A model generated the notes under the pieces. The model searched no databases, was not told where the DNA came from, and saw nothing but the letters and a program-made list of their open reading frames with translations. 64,000 nt of DNA, from positions 1-64,000 of the forward strand of contig JAAVZC010000007.1 of the NCBI GenBank assembly GCA_022791455.1, written 5' to 3'. This document shows positions 48,291-56,712 of the stretch, piece by piece. The position numbers and the translations under genes were made by a program. Source of the DNA: Eggerthellaceae bacterium. Its GTDB lineage: Bacteria > Actinomycetota > Coriobacteriia > Coriobacteriales > Eggerthellaceae. Numbering within the stretch: position 1 is the stretch's first letter; the number at the start of each line of letters is the position of its first letter.

Positions 48291-48373
48291 CGCGCCCTCC
48301 TTCTTCGTTATCATAAGTCTGTCAGGATAAAGGATACCAAATCACGATTGCACATTGCAGACGGCGCCCTTCC

Positions 48374-49306
48374 CTACTCTTCGCGGAAGAGCTTGCCTAC
48401 GTCGAAGCTGTCGGCGAGCGAGCTGGGGGCCAGTAGGACGCCCTTCCCTTCGCGGGTGCCCTCGTAGGCCAGGTTCATGGCGCGCAGCTGCATGGCTTTG
48501 GGGTTCTGGTCGTAGATTTCCGCGGCTTCCACGAACATCTCGGAAATATCCTTCTCCACTTCCGCCAGAATCACGCGGGCGTTGCGCTCCCGCTCTGCCT
48601 GCGCCTCTTTCGACAGCGCATCCTGCAGCTCTAGCGGCACGGCAATGTCGCGAATTTCCACCGACATCACGGTGATGCCCCATTGCTCGCACTTGTCTCC
48701 CAGCACCTGCTGCAACTCGCGATCGATCTGCTTGCGGCGCAGCGACAGATCAGCCAAGTTCACCTGGCCGATAGCGTCGCGCAGCGCGGTTTGGGCGCTC
48801 CACAGCACCGCTTTGGGATAGTTGGACACCTCCAGGCACGCCGCCTTCGCGTCCCACACCAACCAGAAAATGATGGCGTCCACGTCCACCGGCACCAGGT
48901 CGGCCGTCAGCGCAGCCTCGGCCGAGAACGCCGAGGTCATGGTGCGGTGATCGATGTGGATGGCGGCGTATTCCACAAACGGCACCACAACGTAGAAGCC
49001 GGGTCCCGCCACGCGGCAGAACTTACCGAAGCGCAGGATGGCCACCTTTTCCCACTGCGGCGCCACGCGAAGGGCGCTGGCCAAAAGCAGCCCCGCCACC
49101 ACCGACGCCACCACGGTCACAAGCGACACCCACGGCAGCGTTGCGCAGAACACCACCAAAAAGCCCAGCGCGAACATGCACAGGGCAAACAGGTACACGC
49201 CCACGCGGGTGGTCTCGTTCGGCTCCAGCTCGGTGCTGGCCACTGTGCGGCGCGCGTCGGCCCGCGACGAGACGGTCTCGCTGTTCTTCCGCATGCTGAA
49301 TTTCAT
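48374..49306 (-). CDS. Slipin/stomatin-like SPFH protein, copy B
   Basis: WEKVAILRFGKFCRVAGPGFYVVVPFVEYAAIHIDHRT; AERERNARVILAEVEKDISEM. Confidence 0.88.
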   Translation of the reverse strand: MKFSMRKNSETVSSRADARRTVASTELEPNETTRVGVYLFALCMFALGFLVVFCATLPWVSLVTVVASVVAGLLLASALRVAPQWEKVAILRFGKFCRVAGPGFYVVVPFVEYAAIHIDHRTMTSAFSAEAALTADLVPVDVDAIIFWLVWDAKAACLEVSNYPKAVLWSAQTALRDAIGQVNLADLSLRRKQIDRELQQVLGDKCEQWGITVMSVEIRDIAVPLELQDALSKEAQAERERNARVILAEVEKDISEMFVEAAEIYDQNPKAMQLRAMNLAYEGTREGKGVLLAPSSLADSFDVGKLFREE

Positions 49307-49349
49307 ACAACCTCCCCCTTGAAGGCTTTGGCCCCGGCCGTGCCGGCGC

Positions 49350-49742
49350 CTACTGGATGAGACGCAGTCGCCGTTGCACCAGGGCCGCGATGTCTTCTCG
49401 CGGAACCCCCAGTTCTCGGCACTGCTGGATGTAGGCGTCGGTGAGAGATTCCGCCTCGCCGGCCGCCGCATCTTGGTTCTGAAGATAGGCGTCGCTCACG
49501 AAGGTGCCGCGGCCGCGCTTCGACACAATGTAGCCGTCGCGCTCGATGTCTTGGTACACCTTGCTCACCGTGTTGTAGTTGATGCCCAGGTCCACCGCCA
49601 TTTCCCGCATGGTAGGCAGCTTCTCGCCCACTTGGAAATGCCCCGACGTGATGAGGTAGATCAAGCGATTGCGCAGCTGCAGCCAAATGGGAATGCCATT
49701 GCTGTCGTCGATAGTTATGCGCATTTGATCGTCGGGTTTCAT
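49350..49742 (-). CDS. GntR family regulator (YtrA-like), copy B
   Basis: IPIWLQLRNRLIYLITSGHFQVGEKLPTMREMAVDLGINYNTVSKVYQDIERDGYIVSKRGRGTFV. Confidence 0.9.
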   Translation of the reverse strand: MKPDDQMRITIDDSNGIPIWLQLRNRLIYLITSGHFQVGEKLPTMREMAVDLGINYNTVSKVYQDIERDGYIVSKRGRGTFVSDAYLQNQDAAAGEAESLTDAYIQQCRELGVPREDIAALVQRRLRLIQ

Positions 49743-49767
49743 TCGGGCTTCGCCATTTCTGCATCGC

Positions 49768-50775
49768 CTACAGCCCCAGAGCCACTGAGCTCAGAACCAG
49801 AGGGGAGTATAATCCGGCTCCCACTATACAGTATCTGAGCATGAGACCGCCCGTCAGGACGCCCATCGACGATATCAAGAGGGCCGGTGCGCGGCCGGTA
49901 AGACGGCGCAGCCCGTGCATGGCCCAGGGAATGAGGAAGCCGGCCGCCACCACGCCGCCCCAGAAGGGAAGCGCCAGGGTGCCCAGGGTGAGCTGCCGCA
50001 CCGACTCGATTGCCTGTGGGGCGCCGTGGGCTTGCAGCAGCAAAAAGACCAGAAGCGCGATGGCTTCGAGGGCGGTAAGCACGCCGGAGACGCGCCAAAG
50101 CCCCAGGAGATTCTGATGGGCAGCGGGCGTGCCGGTGATGGTTTCGGTGGCCACGATAGCCGCCGCGCCCGTGGTGAGCGACGACAACACGAACACGACC
50201 ACCAGCCACGGCGAGTACCAGAAGTCGATGGACACCATGGTGGAAAGCAGCACGCCGGTATAGGACATAACGCCCACCGCGCACAGACAGGCCGGGGTGC
50301 CCAGCAGCACCAGCAGCCAGCGGGGCACTTCGCGCACCACCAGGGAAAACGCCGCCAGCAGCCCGGAGCACAGCACGAACAGCCCCAGCAACCAAGCGCC
50401 CACGCCGACGATAGACGCGAGCGGGTTCATAACCAAGGGCAGGATGCGGTCGGGATTCCCCAAGTCGAGCACCAGGAGCAAAATGGAGAACGCCCCCAGC
50501 ACCGGAGCCAGGTAGAAGCCCGGCTGCACTGCGGCGGCGGCGCGCTCGCTTGCCGGACTTTTGCGAATAAGATCCCACAGGCAGGTGGCGAAGGCGACGA
50601 AGAAGGCGCCGCTGCCGGCACCGGCAACGAACAGGTACGCAATTATGTACCAGCCGAAAACCACGCTTCTCCCATCGCGTTCGCTTGCGCGGCAGAGCGT
50701 CGCGCTTCGGTCCATGCCGGCGCCCACGCCCCTCCCCCTCTCGATAACGTGCCGCCAGTATATCACTATTGTCAT
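49768..50775 (-). CDS. Orphan NrfD/DmsC-like membrane protein, copy B (start uncertain)
   Basis: WYIIAYLFVAGAGSGAFFVAFATCLWDL; LLVLDLGNPDRILPLVMNPLASIVGVGAW. Confidence 0.8.
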   Translation of the reverse strand: MTIVIYWRHVIERGRGVGAGMDRSATLCRASERDGRSVVFGWYIIAYLFVAGAGSGAFFVAFATCLWDLIRKSPASERAAAAVQPGFYLAPVLGAFSILLLVLDLGNPDRILPLVMNPLASIVGVGAWLLGLFVLCSGLLAAFSLVVREVPRWLLVLLGTPACLCAVGVMSYTGVLLSTMVSIDFWYSPWLVVVFVLSSLTTGAAAIVATETITGTPAAHQNLLGLWRVSGVLTALEAIALLVFLLLQAHGAPQAIESVRQLTLGTLALPFWGGVVAAGFLIPWAMHGLRRLTGRAPALLISSMGVLTGGLMLRYCIVGAGLYSPLVLSSVALGL

Positions 50776-50912
50776 AGTTGAATAGTTAAACCGGGGAGTT
50801 TGCGTGCCCCTCAGGCGCGCCCGGGAAGCAAAATGGAAGACCGCCTTTTCCGGCCGCTTCGCCCTATTCGTCCGCCCAACTCAGTCAGCCCGCCCCGTCA
50901 AGCGCCGCGCCA

Positions 50913-51210
50913 GGACCAAAAACGCCGCCTCGTCCACCGCAAAAGGGCCGGACAGGTGGACGAGGCGGGGTTTTCGATCCCGAGAGGAAGCGCGAGGACC
51001 AAAAAGAGCGCCTCGTCCACGGAAACGCGCGGAATTTGGTGGACGAGACGGGGTTTTGGATCCTCGCATGGCCAAAGAGCTGCCCGCGGGATCGTAAGTG
51101 CCGCCTCGTCCACCGAAGAAGGGCCCATCAGGTGGACGAGGCAGGTTTTTCGATCCCGGAAGATAGCTGCGCGACCCAAATGACCGCCTCGTCCACAGAG
51201 AGCAGGTGAT
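50913..51210. repeat. Array of ~68-bp hairpin repeats (3 full + 1 partial)
   Basis: Units 50913-50980 and 50996-51063 (68 bp each), 51088-51157, partial 51173-51210; arms GCCTCGTCCACC / GGTGGACGAGGC with GGACCaAAAA...GGTTTTcGATCC flanks. Confidence 0.88.
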
Positions 51211-51224
51211 GTTAAAGGTGAAGA

Positions 51225-51254
51225 AAAAGGGAGGCGGTAGCTGCAACTACCGCC
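51225..51254 (-). terminator. Candidate intrinsic terminator, minus strand
   Basis: GGCGGTAG-TTGCAG-CTACCGCC stem (51254-51233) followed on minus strand by TCCCTTTTTCTT. Confidence 0.65.
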
Positions 51255-51423
51255 CCTAAACCGATAGCACCGCCCGTGTAGAGTTGAAAGACCAACGAGC
51301 TTGCTAGTACCGTTATTATAGCACCAGCAATTACGGCTGCGAACCCGTAGCCCCATCCCCGCCGCTAGCCCGTTTCCAAGTGAACGAAGCATGGCGCACC
51401 AACAAGAAACGGAGACCAAGACA

Positions 51424-53103
51424 ATGGCCGAATTCGTATATCAGATGTACAAAGCCCGCAAAGCGGTGGGCGACAAGGTGATCCTGGACGACGTATCCCT
51501 GTCGTTTTACCCCGGCGCCAAAATTGGCGTGGTGGGCCCCAACGGCATGGGCAAGTCCACGCTGCTGAAAGTAATGGCCGGCCTGGAGGATGTTTCCAAC
51601 GGCGAAGCGCGCCTCACCCCCGGCTACACGGTGGGCATCCTGCAGCAGGAGCCGCCGCTGAACGAGGATAAGACGGTGCTGGAGAACATCCAGATGGCCT
51701 TCGCCGATGTGCTGGCGAAAGTGGAGCGCTTCAACCAAATTGGCGAAGAGATGGGCGAACCGGATGCCGACTTCGACGCCCTCATGGAAGAGATGGGCCA
51801 GCTGCAAGACGCCATCGACGCCGCCAACGGCTGGGACTTGGACAGCCAGCTCTCCCAGGCCATGGACGCGCTGCAGTGCCCCGACCCGGACGCCCCGGTG
51901 AACATCCTCTCCGGCGGCGAGCGCCGTCGCGTGGCCCTGTGCCGCCTGCTGCTGGAGGCCCCCGACCTGCTGCTTCTGGACGAACCCACCAACCATCTGG
52001 ACGCCGAGTCGGTGCTATGGCTGGAGCAGTTCCTGAAGAACTACCCCGGCGCCGTGCTTGCGGTCACCCACGACCGCTACTTCCTGGACAACGTGGCTGA
52101 GTGGATCTGCGAAGTGGACCGCGGCCAGCTGTTCCCCTACAAGGGCAACTACTCCACCTACCTGGAGACGAAGGCGGCCCGCATCGCCGCCCAGGGCCAG
52201 CAGCAAGCGAAGCTGGCCAAGCGCATGGAGAAAGAGCTGGAATGGGTGCGATCCTCCCCGAAGGCCCGTCAGGCGAAGTCGAAGGCGCGTCTTGAGCGCT
52301 ACGAGCAGATGGTGACCGAGGCCAACGCCGCCAAGAAGCTGGACTGGACGGACATCCGCATTCCCGCCGGCCCGCGCCTGGGCTCGGAAGTGCTGAAGGC
52401 GGAGCACCTGCACAAGGAGTTCGACGGCCGCGTGCTCATCGACGATCTGTCCTTCCAACTGCCTCGCGGCGGCATCGTGGGCGTGATCGGCCCCAACGGC
52501 GTGGGCAAGACCACCCTGTTCAAGACCATTGTGGGGCTGGAGCCGCTGGATTCCGGCACGCTTGAAATTGGCGAGACGGTGAAGATCTCCTACGTGGATC
52601 AGAACCGCGCCGGCATCGACCCGGAGACGAAGCTGTGGGAAGTGGTCTCCGGCGGCACCGACTTCATGCAGGTGGGCGACACCGAGGTGCCCAGCCGCGC
52701 CTATGTAGCGTCGTTCGGCTTCAAGGGCGCCGACCAGCAGAAAAAGGCGGGCGTGCTCTCCGGTGGCGAGCGCAACCGGCTGAACCTGGCGCTGACGCTG
52801 AAAGAGGGCGGCAACCTGCTGCTTCTGGACGAGCCCACGAACGACCTTGACGTGGAGACGCTCTCCAGCCTGGAGGCGGCACTGCTGGACTTCCCCGGCT
52901 GCTCGGTGGTGGTGAGCCACGACCGCATGTTCCTGGACCGCATCGCCACTCACATTCTGGCTTGGGAAGGCACCGACGAAAACCCCGGCACCTGGCACTT
53001 CTTCGAGGGCAACTTCGAATCCTACCAAGCGGACCGCGAGGCGCGCCTGGGCAAGGAAGCCGCTAAGCCCCACCGCCTGCACCGCAAGCTGACCCGCGAT
53101 TAG
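51424..53103 (+). CDS. ettA: ABC-F ATPase, EttA-like
   Basis: MAEFVYQMYKARKAVGDKVILDDVSLSFYPGAKIGVVGPNGMGKSTLLKVMAG; two Walker A/ABC signature sets; EWVRSSPKARQAKSKARL linker. Confidence 0.93.
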   Translation: MAEFVYQMYKARKAVGDKVILDDVSLSFYPGAKIGVVGPNGMGKSTLLKVMAGLEDVSNGEARLTPGYTVGILQQEPPLNEDKTVLENIQMAFADVLAKVERFNQIGEEMGEPDADFDALMEEMGQLQDAIDAANGWDLDSQLSQAMDALQCPDPDAPVNILSGGERRRVALCRLLLEAPDLLLLDEPTNHLDAESVLWLEQFLKNYPGAVLAVTHDRYFLDNVAEWICEVDRGQLFPYKGNYSTYLETKAARIAAQGQQQAKLAKRMEKELEWVRSSPKARQAKSKARLERYEQMVTEANAAKKLDWTDIRIPAGPRLGSEVLKAEHLHKEFDGRVLIDDLSFQLPRGGIVGVIGPNGVGKTTLFKTIVGLEPLDSGTLEIGETVKISYVDQNRAGIDPETKLWEVVSGGTDFMQVGDTEVPSRAYVASFGFKGADQQKKAGVLSGGERNRLNLALTLKEGGNLLLLDEPTNDLDVETLSSLEAALLDFPGCSVVVSHDRMFLDRIATHILAWEGTDENPGTWHFFEGNFESYQADREARLGKEAAKPHRLHRKLTRD

Positions 53104-54341
53104 ACCAGGGTTTCCTCTACCATTTCGGCGGTGATTTCGTCTTGGCGCACGTCGTCGAGGATCTTTTCCACGTCGCGGGCAATCATGAGTTCCTCGTTGG
53201 TGGGGATGACCATGATCTTCACGCGGCTGCGGTCCTCGGAGATGATGCGCTCGCCGGAGCGGATGCGATTCTTCCGCGCGTCCAGCACAATGCCCATGGG
53301 CTCCAACCCCGCCAGGCACTGAGCGCGCATGTACTCGGAGTTCTCCCCCACCCCGGCGGTGAACACGATGGCGTCCGCGCCGCCCATGACGGCGAAGTAC
53401 TGCCCGATGTAGCGCTTGATGAAGTAGGCGTACAGCTCGAGCGCCAGCACCGCCCGCTCGTTGCCCGCGAGCGCCGCCTCTTCGACGGTGCGCAGGTCAG
53501 ACGAAATGCCGGAGACGCCCAGCAGGCCGCTCTTCTTGTTCATGATTTCGTTCATCTGCTCGGGCGTGTAGCCCAGAAGCGTCTGGATGCGCGTGACCAC
53601 AGCCGGGTCGATGGTGCCGCAGCGGGTGCCCATCATCAGGCCGTCGAGCGGCGTAAGCCCCATGGTGGTGTCGATAGCCACCCCGTGGTCCACCGCCGCG
53701 ATGGAAGCGCCGTTGCCCAAGTGGCAGGTGATCAGCCGCAGGTCGCGCACGTCGGCTCCCAGCATCTTCGCCGCATGGCGGGCAATGAACCGGTGCGAGG
53801 TGCCATGCGCCCCGTACTTGCGAATCTTGTAGTCGGTGTAGTACTCGTAGGGCAGCGGGTACACATAGGCGCGCGGCGGCAGCGTCTGGAAGAAGGCGGT
53901 GTCGAACACGGCCACTTCCGGCTTGCCCGGCATCATCTCGATGCAGGCGTGCATGGCCTTGAGTGCCGGCGGGTTGTGCAGCGGCGCCAGCTCGGAGCAG
54001 ATGCCAATCTTCTCCAGCACGTCGTCGTCGATGAGGGTTGATTCAGTGAAGAACTCGCCGCCGGACACCACGCGATGGCCCACGGCGTCAATCTCCTCCA
54101 GGCTCTTGATGGGCCCGCGGTCGGGCTCAAGCAACGTGGCGATGACCACTTCCAGCGCATCGTGGTGGTCGTTCATGGGCTCCATGCGCTTCAGCTCGCC
54201 GAAACCGCGGTCGAAGCGATGGGCGGAATCGTGCATGCCGATGTTCTCGCACAGACCGCGAATGAGCACCGTGTTGGTAGCAAGATCGAGCAGCTGGTAC
54301 TTCATGGACGAGCTGCCGGCATTCAGAACGAGGACCTTCAT
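53100..54341 (-). CDS. ackA: Acetate kinase
   Basis: MKVLVLNAGSSSMKYQLLDLATNTVLIRGLCENIG; HRVVSGGEFF; GAHGTSHRFIA; TCHLGNGASIAAV. Confidence 0.97.
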   Translation of the reverse strand: MKVLVLNAGSSSMKYQLLDLATNTVLIRGLCENIGMHDSAHRFDRGFGELKRMEPMNDHHDALEVVIATLLEPDRGPIKSLEEIDAVGHRVVSGGEFFTESTLIDDDVLEKIGICSELAPLHNPPALKAMHACIEMMPGKPEVAVFDTAFFQTLPPRAYVYPLPYEYYTDYKIRKYGAHGTSHRFIARHAAKMLGADVRDLRLITCHLGNGASIAAVDHGVAIDTTMGLTPLDGLMMGTRCGTIDPAVVTRIQTLLGYTPEQMNEIMNKKSGLLGVSGISSDLRTVEEAALAGNERAVLALELYAYFIKRYIGQYFAVMGGADAIVFTAGVGENSEYMRAQCLAGLEPMGIVLDARKNRIRSGERIISEDRSRVKIMVIPTNEELMIARDVEKILDDVRQDEITAEMVEETLV

Positions 54342-54434
54342 GGCCGCACCTTTCCCCGGGATTTTCCGTATGGGGAAATTAAAGCGCTGCCTCCAGGAAG
54401 AACGCAGCCGCATCCCCCAACGGTTTCCGGGGCG

Positions 54435-54920
54435 TTATCGGGAGAGATCCTTCGCGGCGCGGCGCTTCGCTTCCTTTTCGGCCAGGTATTCTAGGGTGAC
54501 GCGCTTGGTTTCGAAGATGCCTTCCGACATGACGTCGCCGGCGTCGTCGTAGGCGATCACGGACCAGTAGCCGTGGCTGCCCTCCATGCGGTCCAGCTTC
54601 GCTACGCCGCGAATACTCCCGGTCTGGCCGCTCTTCTTGTGGCGCACGTCCATGCGGATGCCGAACACGCGCTCCTTCGACAGGTCGATGTCGCACGCGG
54701 CCGCTTGGCTGCCCACCGTTTCCAGCAGCGCCAGCGTGGCGCCGCCGTGCACATAACCGAACGGCTGGAAGATGCGCGGCGTGATGGGCATGACCGCCTC
54801 GGCGAAGTTGTGGCCGACCGCCGTGAAGTGAATGCCCAGCTCATCGCCGAATCCGCCCGTCATGGACAGACACGTGCCGTCGACGGTGGTAAAAGTTTGG
54901 CTCTCAAGATCTTGGCTCAT
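54435..54920 (-). CDS. PaaI-type hotdog thioesterase
   Basis: GIHFTAVGHNFAEAVMPITPRIFQPFGYVHGGATLALLETVGSQAA. Confidence 0.85.
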   Translation of the reverse strand: MSQDLESQTFTTVDGTCLSMTGGFGDELGIHFTAVGHNFAEAVMPITPRIFQPFGYVHGGATLALLETVGSQAAACDIDLSKERVFGIRMDVRHKKSGQTGSIRGVAKLDRMEGSHGYWSVIAYDDAGDVMSEGIFETKRVTLEYLAEKEAKRRAAKDLSR

Positions 54921-54975
54921 GGGGTACTCTTTCCGTTGAACTAGAATTTGAACAGAAGCATTGTAGCAAGCATGC

Positions 54976-55094
54976 TCGTCGTCTCGACCGGAGGCCGAAG
55001 GCCGAAGTGGAGAGATCTTTCCAGGCCCCGAAAACGTTGAAGGGGCCGCGAAGATCTCTCGACTGCGCGCTACGCGCTTCGCTCGAGATGACGA
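54976..55094. repeat. Dispersed palindromic repeat, family B
   Basis: cgtcgtctcgaccggaggccgaaggccgaagtggagagatcttt...gaagatctctcgactgcgcgctacgcgcttcgctcgagatgacg; between divergent genes. Confidence 0.88.
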
Positions 55095-55119
55095 CAGGAA
55101 ACCATAAAAAGGAGGGCCG

Positions 55120-55566
55120 ATGCGGGCGGTTATCCAATGTGTAAACGAAGCGCGGGTGGACATCGATAGCGAAACGGTGGGGGCCATCGGTCCCGGCTAC
55201 CTCATTTTGCTGGGCGTGGGCCACGACGATACCGAGGAAACAGCGCGCAAGCTGTGGAGCAAAATCGAGCGGTTGCGCCTCTTCGACGACGAAGAGGGCA
55301 AAACGAACCTGACCCTTGCGGCCATAAACGGCAGCGTGCTGGTGGTGAGCCAGTTCACCCTGTACGCCAACTGCAAGAAGGGCAACCGCCCCTCCTTCAC
55401 CGACGCCGCCGCGCCCGATGAAGCCAACCGCCTCTACGAGTACTTCGTCAGCTTGGTGCGCGAAAGCGTGCCCACCGTGGCCACCGGCCGCTTCGGCGCC
55501 ATGATGGACGTGAGCCTCACCAACCACGGCCCGTTCACCATCTGCCTCGACACCGATTCGCTGTAG
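55120..55566 (+). CDS. dtd: D-aminoacyl-tRNA deacylase
   Basis: [66 protein letters not shown]. Confidence 0.95.
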   Translation: MRAVIQCVNEARVDIDSETVGAIGPGYLILLGVGHDDTEETARKLWSKIERLRLFDDEEGKTNLTLAAINGSVLVVSQFTLYANCKKGNRPSFTDAAAPDEANRLYEYFVSLVRESVPTVATGRFGAMMDVSLTNHGPFTICLDTDSL

Positions 55567-55581
55567 TTTCGTCGCCTCCCG

Positions 55582-55716
55582 TTGTCATCCTGAGCGAAGG
55601 CCTTTAGGCCGTAGTCGAAGGATCTCCGCGGCTGGGTGAGATCCTTCGACTCCGCGCTACGCGCTCCGCTCAGGATGACAAAGGGGTTGCGCAGTGCGCT
55701 CCGCTCAGGATGACAA
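55582..55716. repeat. Dispersed palindromic repeat, family A, with duplicated right tail
   Basis: Full element to ~55681, then gcgcagtgcgctccgctcaggatgacaa repeated 35 bp later. Confidence 0.9.
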
Positions 55717-55852
55717 AGAGGGGTGATTCACCGCTGAAATTACAGGTAAGGAACAGTTCGGGGGCGGTTGGGAAAGGGTTGGCGGCAAGGCGGCGGAAGC
55801 CGCGCTTGGCAGTGGCACCATGAGGGCAACGCGACTATCGAGAGGAGCCCTC

Positions 55853-56392
55853 ATGGACCTGCAAAATTCCCAATCCTGGAAAAACATCGAGACCGCCCTG
55901 AACGCCGAGGCGCTGGCTTACGTGGAGTACGTCTTCTACGGCCAGCAGGCGGCCAAGGACGGCTACACCCAAATGTCCAACATCTTCCAAGAGACCGCCG
56001 ACAACGAGCTGCATCACGCGAAGCTGCTGTTCAAGAAGCTGCACGGCGACGCGGTGCCCCCTACCCCGGAGTGCCTGAAGCTGGCCAGCGAGGCGGAGCA
56101 TTACGAGTGGGACGTGCAGTACAAGGAGTTCGCCAAGCAGGCCGAAGACGAGGGCTTCCATGACCTGGCCCGCTTCTTCGAGGGCCTGGCCGCCATCGAG
56201 CACAGCCATCAGGATCGCTTCGATCTGCTGGCGAAGCGCATCGAAAACGACGAGGTGTTCAAGCGCGAAGAAGTGAAGGTGTGGGTCTGCACCGTGTGCG
56301 GCCACATCCACATTGGCAAGGAAGCGCCGGAGAAGTGCCCCGTGTGCGCCCATCCGCAGGGCCATTTCGAAATCCGCGCCGAGAACTACTAG
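55853..56392 (+). CDS. Rubrerythrin
   Basis: Ferritin-like EALAYVEYVFYGQQAAKDGY plus rubredoxin-like CTVCGHIHIGKEAPEKCPVC. Confidence 0.93.
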   Translation: MDLQNSQSWKNIETALNAEALAYVEYVFYGQQAAKDGYTQMSNIFQETADNELHHAKLLFKKLHGDAVPPTPECLKLASEAEHYEWDVQYKEFAKQAEDEGFHDLARFFEGLAAIEHSHQDRFDLLAKRIENDEVFKREEVKVWVCTVCGHIHIGKEAPEKCPVCAHPQGHFEIRAENY

Positions 56393-56712
56393 GCCGCGAG
56401 CAGGTTCGGAGCCGCAGCCAATTCCATAAGCCGTCGGCGATCCCCCGCACCGTCACCAAACTTGAGGGATTCGTCGAGCACCGAAGGGCCTCCGCCAGCG
56501 CGGGGGCCCTTCCCTATGCTGACGGCGAACCGGGCTCGCGTCGAGGCCACTCCCCCGCCGCGGCCCCACATGAATTCTAAGTAACAATGTCAACATCGAT
56601 TCAACACAACGCTCCCAGCTCTATAGCAACCTCCGTCAGCAAACACGGGGAAGAAATCGCGCAGGTATTCTCAACAAGACGGTTTTTCATTCCCTATCGA
56701 AAGGCGGAAATC

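Noticed and set aside
33398-50775. Assembly artefact explaining the duplicated DmsABC region
   Set aside because: DmsA copies, triad copies and intervening genes are clearly diverged, so a simple collapsed or duplicated contig error is unlikely.
50913-51210. Possible CRISPR array or tRNA cluster
   Set aside because: Units are whole hairpins with conserved flanks and no unique spacers; no tRNA cloverleaf or T-arm motif recognised.
56483-56513. GAAGGGCCTCCGC/GCGGGGGCCCTTC hairpin after rubrerythrin as intrinsic terminator
   Set aside because: Strong stem but no U-tract on either strand; not called as terminator.
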